Positions 1-10,760 of a stretch of DNA of 64,000 nt are shown here, piece by piece. Source of the DNA: Cyrtodaria siliqua. Lineage: Eukaryota > Mollusca > Bivalvia > Adapedonta > Hiatellidae. Under the pieces are notes generated by a model, which was not told the origin of the DNA, made no database searches, and saw only the letters and a program-made list of their open reading frames with translations. Both the position numbers and the translations under genes were made by a program. The stretch covers positions 273,504-337,503 of the forward strand of contig JAWPHD010001289.1 of the NCBI GenBank assembly GCA_037043455.1, in the 5' to 3' direction. Numbering within the stretch: position 1 is the first letter of the stretch; each line of letters begins with the position of its first letter.

Positions 1-231
1 ATTAAGGTTTTATTTCATACCCCAGCCAACCCCGTTTTCGCTTATTGGAGAAGGGGTTGGATGGGGTATAAAAGTTAATACTCGGACCACGTAATGAGCT
101 TTTCTAACCGGACTGTCACGCAAACATTGTGATTCAAATATAAGCAAAATTACATTCAACAAGAACCTTATGAGAAAACACTTAATAGACTGCATAAATT
201 CAGAAGAAAATCTTGTTTTTCCTAAAATTAA

Positions 232-441
232 ATGCCTAAACTGCCTATTGATGCACCAAAAGTCCAAGCTATAAAACTATATTGTGAATTGCCCGATTTT
301 GTTGATATTATTAACACGATTAAATGTGGAAACAGAGCCTGTTCTATAACATGGTACCATAAAACATGCGTTGACAGTACAAAAAATACAACTGAGGATT
401 TTGTGTGCAAAAAGTGTTCTTGTTATATTTATCTTTTATAA
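232..441 (+). pseudogene. PHD-finger-like C-terminal fragment of a mobile-element-type gene (left copy)
   Basis: The open frame contains the back half of a PHD finger: ITWYHKTCV followed about 11 residues later by FVCKKC, giving the H-C and C-C zinc-ligand pairs. Upstream are the conserved PDFVD stretch and a CGNRAC pair. One early cysteine is a tyrosine here (LYCE, against LCCE in the right copy). The right copy at 21014-21223 has instead lost the first cysteine of the CGNRAC pair. No protease or SWIM part is visible before base 232 because the window begins there. The methionine is probably not a real start. I read it as the decayed tail of the same gene described at 18680-21223. Confidence 0.6.
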
Positions 442-839
442 AGATTTTAAAGAATATTATATAACGTGTATGATTTTAACAAGTGGTTGTTCATTGTTAC
501 TTAATACAATAAATATATGGGCTAGTTTGTGTTTGTTTAAAATATTTGACTTTGCCGAATCAAGCACACTTTGTAAAAAAAAAGGGTTGAACATGCGCAC
601 GCTATTACGTTAACATACAATTAATTATTAAATGAAATAAAGTTCTTATTGTACTAATATATTTGATATTTTATTTATTGAATTCCAATTTATTTATTTA
701 CACTAACATGCTATCTTTCCTCCGAATAAAGAAAGCAATTACCCATCCGATTACCTGTGTTTTATCAATTAGCCTCCACCACCGCCACTTATGCATTCCC
801 AACTACCCCCGTTATGTCTGCATGTAACGGGGACTTCGC

Positions 840-1850
840 TATTTAAACTTGTCAAACCGGAACATGGCGAGGAGATGCGCAACTAGGCTTGGTATTCATC
901 ATCCTCGCCAAGATTCATTGAAATCCGGCCAGATGATCAGGAGAACTAATGGGGACAAAGTTTGTGTATTAAAACCTTAAAATGGCCATACCACTGCCAT
1001 AAATCATTCAACCGGCATATGGCCATGACATGTGCATCTAGGCTTGGTACTCATCATCCCCACCAAGATTCGTTGATATCAGGACAGGAATTCAGAAGAG
1101 ACTGGTGTGGACAAAGTTTGTATATTAAAACCGTTGAAGGGTCATAACTCCGCCAAAAAGCATTCTTTCCTCCGAATAAACAAAGCAATTACCTATCCGA
1201 TTACCTGTATTTTATCATTTAGCCGCCACCACCGCCACTAATGCATTCCCAACTATCCCCCGTTATTACTGAATTAACGGGGACTCCGTCGTTTAAATTG
1301 CCCCAACCGGAACATGGCGATGATATGCACAACTAGGCTCGATACTGATCATCCTCGACAAGTTTCGTTGAAATCCGGCTAGGGGATCAGGAGAACTAGT
1401 CGGGACAACGTTTGTGTATTAACACCTTTAAAAGGCCACAACTTCGCCAAAACTCTTTCAACCACAACATGGCACAATTAAGCTTGGTACTGATCATCCC
1501 TGAAAAGTTTCGTTGAAATCCAGCCAGGGGTTAAGGAGAACTAGTCCAGACAAAGTTTGTATATTAAAACCTTTAAAGGGTCATAACTCCGTCAAAACTC
1601 ATTGAAACGTAACATGGCGAGGATACGCACAACTAGACCTGGTACTGATCATCCCTAAAAAGAAATCAGAGGTTCAGGAGAACTAGTCCAAAGTTTGTGT
1701 ATTAAAACCTTTAAAGGGCTATAACTCCCGACAAAATCATTCAACCGGAACACGGTGAAGATATGTACAACTAGTCTTGGTACTGATCATCCCTGCAAAG
1801 TTTCGCTGAAATCCGGCCAAACAAAGCTCCTAACTCAGGTGTTACTAATC
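840..1850 (+). repeat. D-type tandem repeat array (~160-bp monomer)
   Basis: Diverged monomers are recognised by a CATAACTC box, then ACCGGAACATGGCGA, GGCTTGGTACTGATCATCC, a TTTCGTTGAAATCCGG box, GGAGAACTAGTC and TTTGTGTATTAAAACC. About six units are visible. The same family appears at 15110-15180, 21650-22620, 24118-25090 (inverted) and 63190-64000. Open frames inside it are not thought to code. Confidence 0.8.
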
Positions 1851-2492
1851 TGATTTGGTTGGTTTGGTTGTTTTTCAAATTTATCTGAGCTGTCATTGAT
1901 AGTAACAATCTGGTGAAGTGTGGTAAAGGTCGGACCGATCTAGCTTGTTTTCAAACGTGTCCAAGTGTTTAATGAAGTCAACAAGCTGGCCAGGTTTGGT
2001 AAAGATCAAATAGGGATAGATGTGAGTCCGACATGTCTGCTTTTCAAACTGGTCCAAGGCTTTGATCGATATTAACATTCTGAAAACTAATTTTAGCAAA
2101 GACCGGATGAAAAATTAAGGAGTTGGTAAACATTTAACAAAGCAAAATACAGCATTGTTAATATATCAGGAGCCATAAGTCTGGTGTTACTAATCTGATC
2201 TAGACGGTTTTCGAACAGGTCCAACCTTGCATTGTTATCAACAATATTGCCAAGTTTGGAAACTGTCAGATTGAAAAAAAAGCCTTATCGTCTTAAAGCT
2301 GTACAGTCCCTATTTTAACTGGTAATAACTCATATGAATGAGTCACGTGTGAAGTAGTTTCAAATCGACGAAAACCCCAAAAGTCGGTATATAAGGAGAA
2401 ATCGATACGTAAAACTTCACATTTTTATTTAGCCTCCGTACAGGTAATATCAATAAATATACGGCTCCAGAATATATGTGATAAAAAAATAG

Positions 2493-2570
2493 TTGCCCGG
2501 AACGGGATTTGAACCACAGCCTTGCACTTGTAAGATTTGAAAGATGTACGCTGAACCTCTAGAGCACTAC
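2493..2570 (-). other. tRNA-like segment (pseudo-tRNA or SINE head)
   Basis: The reverse strand has a B-box (GTGGTTCAAATCCC) and a CCGGGCA-like 3' end, with an A-box-like stretch about 55 bases upstream. The 5' end does not pair with the acceptor 3' end, so a functional tRNA is unlikely. It sits inside the TTAA element. Confidence 0.4.
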
Positions 2571-2853
2571 TATTTATTGGTATTTTGTAGCATTTTTAAC
2601 ACTAAATAGGCATTATGTAATAACAAGAGCGCGCACACAAAGTCATCAAGCGCTAAATAACAAGTCGGGATATGGTTGATTTGTGGCGAAGTATTAGTTT
2701 CATATTGATACGATACAGTATTACACCAGGCAATTCTAATTTACACGTGCGACAATATGGACTGCATATTTATTGATCCATCTTTAGTTGCGTTCAAATA
2801 TGTTAAGTTATTTTGCCTCATAATAAATGGTAGTTAGTATACTATTTTCTCAA

Positions 2854-2931
2854 GTAGCGTTGTAGTTCAGTGGATACAGCACCGGACTTGAAATTAGAAG
2901 GTCGTGTGTTCGAGCCCCGAAAGAAGCTAAC
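2854..2931 (+). other. tRNA-like segment (pseudo-tRNA or SINE head)
   Basis: An A-box (TAGTTCAGTGG), an anticodon-like loop CTTGAAA and a B-box (TGTTCGAGCCCC) are correctly spaced, followed soon by a T-run that could end Pol III transcription. The loop would read TGA (Ser), but the long variable arm of a serine tRNA is absent and acceptor pairing is poor. Read as tRNA-derived, not a working tRNA. Confidence 0.4.
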
Positions 2932-3460
2932 ATTTTTTTCTGTAAAAGTTACTGTTACCTGTGTATAGGTATGATGTGCACTGGTCGATGTATATACAGT
3001 AAATGATTTCTTGAGCTATATTTGCTCTCTTAAATACCCGATTTCGACTTGAGCTGGTGAACATGAAGTTACAAATAAAGACACGCCTACAAAGAAGAAA
3101 TCGATTGATATATGGACTCTGTAGCTTTAACGATATAAAATATACGATATTTAACTACGTTTGATGCCCCTCACCCTTCGTCTTTCATCAGTAGAGCTAA
3201 AATTAAAGGCCATTTCATCTTAACAAGGCAACAAATAGCATGTTTAACTAAATCAAGGGCCATAACTCTAGTGTTACTGATCCGATCTAGCTGGTTTTCA
3301 AACCTGTCCCGGATTTCATTGAAATCAACAATCTCGCCAAGTTTAGTAAGGGTCAGATGAAAAATGAAGTCTTGCTGTCTTAACGAGACATAAATATAGC
3401 CTATTTTACAAAATCGAGGGCCATAACTCAGGTGTTATTCATCTGATCAAGCTATTTTTT

Positions 3461-4093
3461 AGCTCTACTGGCCACTGGTCAGCAGAGGTTATGGGATGGC
3501 GAGTTGTCCGTCGTCCGGACGTCAGTCCGTCCGTTAACTTGTATATCGTTAAGACGATAGGGCCTTCATTTTCCATCCGATCTTGACCAAACTTTACCAG
3601 ATTGTTAATATCAATGAAAGCTCGGTTAAGTTTGAAAAACAGCCAGATCGGACCATTAGCAGCGGAGTTTAGGCCCTTGATTTAGTTAAAAGTGCTATAG
3701 TTGGCCTCGTTAAGACGATAAGGCCTTCATTTTTCATCCGATCTTTAACAAACTTTATCAGACTGTTAATATCAATGAAAGCTCAGACAAGTTCGTAAAC
3801 CAGCCAGTTCGGACCAGTAACAGCGGAGTTATGGCCCTTGATTAAGTTACAAATGCTATATTTACCTCGTTAAGACGAGAGGGCCTTCATTTTTATACGA
3901 TATTTACCAAACTTTATTAGATTGTTACTATCAATTAAGGCTCAGATAAGTTCGTAATCCAGCCAGTTCGGACCAGTAACAGCGGAGTTATGGCCCTTGA
4001 TTCAGTAAAAATGCTATATTTTGCCTCGTTAAGACGATAGGGCCTTCATTTTTCATCCCATCTTTACCAAACTTTACCAGATTGTTAATATCC
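3461..4093 (+). repeat. A-type element fragment with hairpin terminus
   Basis: It starts with a hairpin (AGCTCTACTGG ... CAGCAGAG) and a GTCCGTCGTCCGGAC tract, then about four A-type monomers (CATCCGATCTTTACCAAAC, AGCTCGG, GGAGTTATGGCCCTTGA, CCTCGTTAAGACGATAGGG). The hairpin plus ACGG-type run is the 3' end of the element read on the minus strand; the same junction appears at 23380 and 30242. Confidence 0.7.
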
Positions 4094-4910
4094 CATCGAG
4101 GTTTTTAATAAGGCCATACCGAGTTTTTTCTATCTTTAGCGTGTCATCCTACGTAACAAATCTAATGAAAATAAACATTTCTCTTCTGGTTGAAGGGGTC
4201 ATCCTGCATAACAAATAAAAATTATACTGTAAATAAACATTTCTCCCCTGGCTGATGATTTCTCCCCTGGCAGTCAAACTTCAAAACAAATATACTGAGA
4301 AAAACAACATTGCTTTCTCGAAACCTACCTACCAGGCAGGAAAAAACAAATGAAGAGTCGAGAAAAAACAAAACAAAAACAAAACAGCTGTATTTTTCAT
4401 CATTCTTTTAAAGTTTTTCAACCGAAACCATATTCAAACAACAAAACAAGTTATAATGATACTCATGTAGTAAGCTTTTTGTTTATTCCAATTAGGAATT
4501 ATGTAGTTGATCAAGTTGTTCATTTCCCTAGTCATTTTATAACTTGTTTTGCGTTCTCGTCGACGTGGAAATGCGTTTCCGATGGTTTCCATATGAATGT
4601 CAAAAATGTTTTGTTTTTTTTGGCCCAGACATTCAAAACCTTACCAGCCCAGTGACGCTAAATATAGGGGAAAAAAACTTGGTTAGACACCATCAAGCTG
4701 AGACAGACTCTATATTTGTTTTTGTAGTATGGTGTACTTAGTGACTGTGTCCGTGCGTGCTGTCCGTACTCTAACTTCCATTAATTTATCGGACGTTATA
4801 GTATGGTAAAGCTCCGCCCCTTTGTCTTTACTGAATTAAAAGATATAATACTATGCAGTTATCAAAGGCAATTTCACCGACCATACGACTGTAAACGGAC
4901 GAGGAAAAAC

Positions 4911-4980
4911 TAGTACACTCAGCTGGGTTTGAACTCGGAACGATTCCATGTGAAGCGGGCGCTCTACCTATATCACGATA
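4911..4980 (-). other. tRNA-like segment
   Basis: The reverse strand has an A-box-like TATAGGTAGAGCG and a B-box GAGTTCAAACCC at tRNA spacing. The loop CTTCACA would give a UCA anticodon, which belongs to selenocysteine or suppressor tRNAs. The stems do not pair well, so a pseudo-tRNA or SINE head is more likely. Confidence 0.35.
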
Positions 4981-5151
4981 AAAGCTAGCTCTGCGTCGAG
5001 ACAGTAGTAACGCGCTTACAAACCTATCTATTTACATACACCCCATTGCGTCCTACTACACTATAATGCTATGATATTGTGCACTGTCTTTGTTAGTTTG
5101 CGTACATATGTCTGCCATGTACATAATTATGTCAATGTTTGTGTGTAGGCT

Positions 5152-5225
5152 CGCGCGCGCGTGTGTGTGTGTGTGCGTGTGATAGTCTGTGTGTGCCAGT
5201 CTGTGTGTGTGTGTGTGTGTGTGTG
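5152..5225. repeat. (GT)n microsatellite with GC start
   Basis: A CGCGCG run passes into interrupted GT repeats, broken by GATAGTCT and CCAGTC. Ordinary simple sequence. Confidence 0.9.
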
Positions 5226-5862
5226 GTTAGAGGTTATAATACCACTAGGTTAGAACATGTCAGTATATATTACATTGAGCTTCCCATGCTTTCCTGATAG
5301 CCTTATATGGTAAAATAAGCATATTTCACATTTTTTCATTCTAATTTTCTTCCAGATCCATTCCATATTTATCCTATACTCAGTACATGTGTTACAGACT
5401 AAACTATGGAATGGGAACTTTAGACTAGAATGGAATGGAATGCGATTGAAATCAAAAGCTCATTTCATTCCAATTCCATTTCATCCCAGGTTTTAGACTA
5501 TGCCGATACATGGTGCATTTAAACCATACGTTTTTTACCATGACACCGGCAACATAATTTTTCAAATAATCCGATGTAAAATAGTTAATTGTTGTTGCAA
5601 TTCTATATATGTATCGAGTAACTGACTACATACAAATAGCACGTTTATAACTCAAGTCAAATGTCTATAAATGCCGAAGATACAACAAAGTTAGTTTCAA
5701 ATTTGCGAAAGTTTATTTGTGTCGGCCATGTTTGAACCAGAGCAACCATCCCCTTGTCTTGGGTTGAACTATAGTAGAATGATGACGTCATTCTGGTTAA
5801 TGTTTATAGCGGGTAACACAAGCTTTGTACCGACTACTTCTTCTGATCTCCCGATAAAAGCT

Positions 5863-5910
5863 GTTTTACACAGTAGGGCGTATACAGGCCCTCTTTGGCC
5901 TCTTGTTTAA
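5863..5910 (-). mobile_element. Terminus of a tandem-repeat element
   Basis: CAGGCCCTCTTTGGCCTCTTG, preceded by CAGTAGGGCG, is the reverse complement of the 5' end seen at 15055-15105 and (inverted) at 25078-25120 and 35711-35753: ACAAGAGGCC, a palindrome, then GCTCTACTGGCT. The 200 bases before it resemble no listed repeat. Confidence 0.5.
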
Positions 5911-6149
5911 CCAAGTTATATGGTGGACCAAACCTCACTCATATCCTTTTGTCATCCCATAAATATAAAACAAAAGCCAAGAAAGCCACACAGCAAGTAA
6001 GCAGCAACAAAGTACCCATTAAGAGCATGACAAGGTTGAAGACAAAATTTAAATGTTACCATCCCTTTCAAAATATAGGTATACGTCATCTTAGGATCAA
6101 CAATATGTCCAGTCATTGCAAAATAAAAGAAGAAAGCATAGTGCAAAAC

Positions 6150-7590
6150 TGTTAAAGGGCCAATCAATCAATGCAGTGCGTTGCAAAAATATAGGGTTAT
6201 AACCTCTTAATAACAAGAAAGATTAAAATATCGGACAGGGAAAGCAGCATTCAAGTACGACAAACAACCACAAAACACAAAAACAAACACGTAAACAGAC
6301 AAACGAGAAGGCAAAAGTAATAAAAAAAAGCAAACGACATCACAAGCACAAAAGGGTTTACAATAGGGCTACCGCCTTGGAACGGTCAGTGGCAACAAAG
6401 GCCATTAAGATTGTATGAAAATGATCATGGCCAATGATTTTCCGTTGTTTGTAGAACACGTTACCATTGATGTCGAGTTTGTATCTCAGAACAATTACAT
6501 TTTAAAGCAGATTATGATTACGATCATAATATATATGTTGAAAATAGAGACCATAGTTCTCTGTCCTGCAATTTTTTATCGTTATCATTCTCTCAAAGCA
6601 GGTTATTCCTGACACTATAGCGATGAAAAATAATGTACATATAAGAATTGATTCGCATTCTTTCGGCATTTATGCGGTTATCACAGCTTTTTTTCTATGG
6701 AGATGCGATTATATATACACTTCGGAAATTAAAGGGGTCTGGCGGATTTCTTGACCACTTTACAAAAGTAATCAGGAAAGTTCGTCAGACCCTTTAGTAT
6801 TACAACGCACTGCATGTTTAGTGACTGACCCCTCTACAGTCAGTCACTACGCTTCACTTGTCCCTTGTGCGATGGCTGGACAACTTCTTGAGACTCTATG
6901 ATTGCACCTACTGACCCCTCGACCAAGGAAGGTAGGTGCATGAACTTTCGTCCCTCGGGTTTTCTGATCGTACCCTAGATTGTTTTCTCTTTGGCTGCGA
7001 CTGCTGTGGTTGTGCAGTACAATTCTGTATAGCTTTACAACAACATCTTAGTGTTTCTTTTGTTAGTTTCTCTAGATGTGGATTTTATTGTTAGAGAATT
7101 CCTTTTGATAGGATGTAGTTTTGTTTACACTGTATTGTCTATTTGTGCGCTGAAGACAGGATAATAGCGAGGATTGTGTACACATAAAATCGATTCAAGC
7201 TTACCTGTAGGCCTTATTGCCTACTGATCGTTCCAAGTCGGTAGCCCTGTCTTCACAACCCTTTCGGTTGTATTTTGTCTTTTTCATTGTATAATTAATT
7301 AAGTATTGCACCTTGTTTGTAGCACGCACTGTGTTGACCTACGATTGTCATTGCGTTTGGACGCTGTGGTTCCTATAGGATCATATATCTCATTTTGGTG
7401 ATTTATTTTATTGTTAATGGTTTAACTTTTTTGAAATATTGTTTCTTATTTACACTACAAACGTTTATTTTGGGGGGAAGTAGGGTAATCGTGAGGTTTG
7501 TGGCTCCCTAGAACCCCAATCGGTAATTTTTGCAACTGACTGTTCCAAGGTGGTACCCGTAATGGTAACCATTTTTTTGTATCGCATACT
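6150..7590. other. Intergenic block with inverted copies of one sequence
   Basis: The segment 6365-6410 (GGGCTACCGCCTTGGAACGG...) recurs inverted at 7205-7250 and, more diverged, at 7500-7560. GCAGTGCGTTGCAA at 6173 is mirrored by ACAACGCACTGCATG at 6800. This looks like the inner and outer repeats of a decayed transposon, but boundaries and target duplication could not be fixed. No gene seen. Confidence 0.4.
6731..6940. repeat. Three consecutive stem-loops
   Basis: Hairpin 1 (6731-6795) has ~30-base arms starting AAAGGGGTCTGGCGG. Hairpin 2 (6819-6849) has perfect 11-base arms TAGTGACTGAC/GTCAGTCACTA. Hairpin 3 (6903-6940) has perfect 9-base arms TGCACCTAC/GTAGGTGCA. CTGACCCCTC occurs in both hairpins 2 and 3 at the start of the loop. 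Confidence 0.7.
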
Positions 7591-7595
7591 TCTAT

Positions 7596-7965
7596 TTATC
7601 CTTGTAATTGTTGTTTGTTTTGAATTTGTGTTTTGCTTGACTGCGTTCTGTGAATCACAGACCTAATAACAGATAGATTGAACACTATGAAATTATCTAA
7701 ATTCCACGTGGCACAGTGCGAAAATTTCACAAAATATTTCCCAACTTTAAACACACATATCATAAAGAGTTTTATAGATACAAGTTTCATTCATGCCAAA
7801 TCCCATCACAAATTTTAAATTCTTTCCAGTGATAGTATTTTTCTTTCTCTTACATTTAGAGCAATAAAAGAGTTTGCCGGAAACTTTGACTATGTCATAA
7901 TCTTGGTTGTTAAGAGAAAAGCGAAAAATGATGACATTTTTAACTTTAAACATCTTTTTATACAA
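7596..7965 (-). other. Unrecognised open frames, possible decayed coding fragment
   Basis: Two overlapping frames on the minus strand (7747-7965 and 7596-7790) include one CxxC pair (FYCSKCKRKK) but no family I recognise. The block lies between inverted copies of CCACGTGGCAC (about 7705 and 8080), suggesting part of a small mobile element. Codons are AT-rich like the surroundings. Low confidence that it ever coded. Confidence 0.2.
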
Positions 7966-8219
7966 TTTCTTATCTTGGAAATAAAAATCCTATTTTGCTA
8001 TTTACTATGAATCTTTTGAATGTATTCTTATAAAAATCAGTGAATAATTGAGAGAGAAGATAGAAGGAAAAGTTAAGGTGCCACGTGGTATTTTGGTTAC
8101 TTCATTGGTTAAGATAGGCAAATTCCTATCTGTTTATTGATATGTTTGAATATGTGAATGCAACATTTCCTGTTCGGCTTATAGGCCTACTTTTAGCTAC
8201 ACAGGAAATATTTTGTGAC

Positions 8220-8345
8220 ATGTGCCACATATGTGTTACTTTCCTATTATTTGCATGTTTTTTTCATATATAAATAATCTTATTTATATTTGTGCCACAT
8301 ATGTAAATGATACATAAGTGTCACATATGTACCACATATATTTTT
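8220..8345. repeat. Short repeats of a GTGCCACATATGT motif
   Basis: The motif GTGCCACATATGT or close variants occurs near 8221, 8291, 8318 and 8368, just left of the large palindrome. Function unknown. Confidence 0.5.
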
Positions 8346-8374
8346 CATGCTAAAATAATACACCTGCGCCACAT

Positions 8375-8565
8375 ATACCCGAGGATATACACAGCATATG
8401 TAAGTTATTGTGGTATAAATACAATAGAGCATGAGTCTTGCACGTGTATGGACGATAATGCACTCGCTAACGCTCGTGCATTATCTCCCCGTACACGTGC
8501 AAGACTCATGCTCTATTGTATTTATACCACAATAACTAACATATGCTGTGTATATCCTCGGGTAT
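8375..8565. repeat. ~190-bp near-perfect palindrome
   Basis: The left arm begins ATACCCGAGGATATACACAG and the right arm ends with its reverse complement. The arms are about 90 bases and meet around 8470 with a loop of roughly ten bases between ATAATGCAC and GTGCATTAT. An open frame running across it is a by-product of the symmetry. Probably a foldback transposon or recent inverted duplication. Confidence 0.9.
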
Positions 8566-10400
8566 TACACGATGCATAGTGTGTATTTAGGCTATTGTGG
8601 TATAACTAATTTTACACGCGCGTAGTTGTATGTTTACACACAACCTGTCAATCAAATGTCAATTACCGGCATTGAATGGCTATGATACAAAACATTTATA
8701 GCATATTTGTCTCGTATGCGATTTATACTGAAGCAGTATACTCAAAAAAGTATGCTGTAAATAATACATCTTGCCTTTTATTCATCTTTATGTATAGTTG
8801 TTCTTTGTTTCTTTGTGTGTTTGTGGTTGACTGTCGTCCTTGAATGTTACTTTTCTTGTTTGATTTTTATATCTACTTTTAGATACATGTATGGTCTCGC
8901 ATTAATGCCTTACTGAAATGGTTGTTGAAATACTTCGAGAGAGCTTATATTACTGAAATTAATGTCAAATAAAAAGACAAGAGCAACCGGAAAATAATAC
9001 GTTAAGAGTCAAATAATGTAATATGATCAAGATTTACAATGGCCGGCTGCTGTTTAGTCATTTTCCCCAAAACACCCCTTTGTCACATAAATGAAATGGT
9101 CTTAATTCGAAGAAAAGAACATCCCATTATAAATATGTAGCGGGTTAGGTGTTAATTAACACTCACACGTCGTTGGAGTGTAATAAGGATCGGGTCACTG
9201 TCAGGTCAACGAGAAATTTATTTTTGACATACTGGCCACAAAAGCAATAGGAGTTCTCCTTTCACCAAGGACAATGAAAGTATAAAAAAGCATACAGATC
9301 TAACAGTTTATTAAATCTTAATATACACTTCAATCAGTATAACAAGCATAATATATAACTATGTTTACCTAGAATTTAAGTAAAAATACTTTGTACCAAG
9401 ATGGACCAAGTGGAGACAATTCACCAAGGGAGAATCAAGAATAAATAAATTTACAACTTTATTTACAACAAGATGAATATATATACAAATGAATACAAAT
9501 GACAAAGTAGAAATATCAAAGTTTTAAATCATGTTTAAAATGAAGTTCACTACACGTAGATGGAATCACTTTACACTTAAGTAAACATTAAACTGTTCGG
9601 TTTTAATCAGACTGAATATCTGATATCTGTATTTATGATATATGTATGCTATATCTCACGCTATTTTATATCTCAAAGCTATATCTAGCCGAGTCCTTCC
9701 GGTACAGTTCCCGGCACTAATACTTCACTTCTGCCTTATATTGCAATCCCCTCATTAGCGGTTGCTATTAGTCCCGGTACCACACATACTTCCGGTGACG
9801 TAATTCACACGCGACGCCCACTCGCACGATCCTTTCCGGCGATGGCCCACTTCCCGGTATTACACATCCGTTGACGTTATCTGCGTAACCAGGCCCTCTT
9901 GCCTAGCGTCTTCTTGGCTACCGTCTGGCCTGTCGCCCAAATAGCGAATGCTGTCGTTCCCGTGTCCTATAACGCGTTCCCAACCTACGACCCCGTAGAC
10001 CACGCTCCCGATAATACGCTCTACATGCTCTTATCTACGATCCTAGCGTATACGGATACAAAATGTTTACCCAGTCTTACAATGATATCACAACATGTAT
10101 TTTATAATAGCACTAAGGTATCACCATACCTAATAACTGAGTGCAAAATGTTCAGAATGAATAAACCCGAATTATAAACCTTCTTCGAATAGACATTATG
10201 CTAAACTTTAACAAAACGTGTAAAACAATTACAGATGTAATTTATCGACAATGAAATCTCACATTTCTAGATGTAACGCAAAACTGACAACATAATAATT
10301 CAACCATAGACTGAATGGATAATTTTACATCCCGTTAACATATTATAGGCTATAATGGTACAGCGACCTCAGAGTGATTGAATAATAATGACAATATGAA
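8566..10400. other. Intergenic DNA, unassigned
   Basis: AT-rich to about 9690, then a GC-richer stretch to about 10060. A perfect 14-base palindrome GTGTTAATTAACAC lies at 9149-9162. Read on the minus strand, the GC-richer block has a TATA-like GCAATATAAGG near 9740 and an AATAAA near 9216, which could suit a solo LTR, but I could not find matching ends or a target duplication. The open frame at 9899-10177 resembles no known family. Confidence 0.35.
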
Positions 10401-10404
10401 AACC

Positions 10405-10743
10405 AACCTCAGAGAGATTTATACTGCACCAGTATTTGCGCATTTGGCTCAAGCAGGTGAGCAAACTTAGGCTTTAAACGTTGCAATATCTTAACTTTAA
10501 ACACAATACTAAAATGGCTTGACTTTTTCAAGGGAAACTTCAACATTTTTGAATTTCGTGTAACAACGTATACCTTGATTAAAAGGTCTACTACAAGACA
10601 GAGTTGTCCTTTCTGTAAATAGTTGTAGCCCCTTTTTGTACAAAACACGTTGAGATATTTCTGGAATATTACGTAGAATTAGGTGTATATAATAGTGTAG
10701 TATAGGCAACTTTTTTTTATTATGCGTTTCTTTTTCCTTTCAG
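10405..10743. mobile_element. Partial inverted-repeat MITE next to the GPCR stop codon
   Basis: This is an inverted, partial copy of the element at 14459-14918: GGCTCAAGCAGGTGAGCAAAC and the terminal GCGTTTCTTTTTCCTTTCAG both match. It ends at 10743 followed by TA, 17 bases from the receptor's stop codon, so it must lie in or form the receptor's 3' UTR. The other end is not recognisable. Confidence 0.65.
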
Positions 10744-10760
10744 TATATATCAATTGAAAT

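Larger units (their letters stand above)
2297..3126. mobile_element. Non-autonomous DNA transposon, TTAA target duplication, 830 bp
   Basis: The element lies between two TTAA copies (2293-2296 and 3127-3130). Its ends are imperfect inverted repeats: AGCTGTACAGTCC on the left, and AGCTACAGAGTCC on the reverse complement of the right. The paralogous site in the right duplication copy (23050-23053) has a single TTAA and no insert, so this is a genuine insertion after the duplication. TTAA targets are typical of piggyBac and Kolobok families. No transposase reading frame was seen, but two tRNA-like segments lie inside. Confidence 0.75.
1851..3460 (-). repeat. A-type repeats, inverted orientation, interrupted by a TTAA element
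   Basis: Monomers of the ~162-bp A family (CATAACTC..GTTACT, GGTTTTCAAAC, TTTCATTGATATTAACAATCTG, TTTGGTAAAGATC) run at 1851-2292 and 3131-3460. They are split by the transposon-like insertion at 2297-3126. Orientation is opposite to the array at 30242-33130. Confidence 0.7.
1..4093. repeat. Segmental duplication, left copy
   Basis: Bases 1-4093 align almost continuously with 20783-23999, in the same orientation and about 20.78 kb apart. The match starts at the window edge, so the true left end is outside. It covers the PHD-like fragment, a D-type repeat array and A-type repeats in both orientations. This copy is longer mainly because of an 830-bp insertion (2297-3126) that the other copy lacks. 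Homology stops near 4093 inside an A-type monomer. Percent identity was not computed. Confidence 0.85.
4094..5690. other. Intergenic DNA, no gene recognised
   Basis: Short duplications occur (AAATAAACATTTCTC twice near 4168-4245, TTTCTCCCCTGG twice near 4233-4270). An open frame at 4350-4655 is low-complexity and resembles no known protein. A tRNA-like piece and a GT microsatellite are listed separately. An imperfect inverted pair around GGAATGGAATG/CATTCCATT lies near 5405-5490. Confidence 0.5.

Noticed and set aside
4350..4655. 101-codon open frame at 4350
   Set aside because: The lysine/glutamine-rich start comes from an AAAACAAAAC run and the rest matches no family; no splice or promoter context.
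8307..8579. 90-codon open frame across the palindrome
   Set aside because: It spans both arms of a perfect inverted repeat and has no recognisable domain.
9899..10177. 92-codon open frame in a GC-richer patch
   Set aside because: No family resemblance. The patch might be LTR-like, but no matching TG/CA ends or target duplication could be located, so neither a gene nor an LTR is called.
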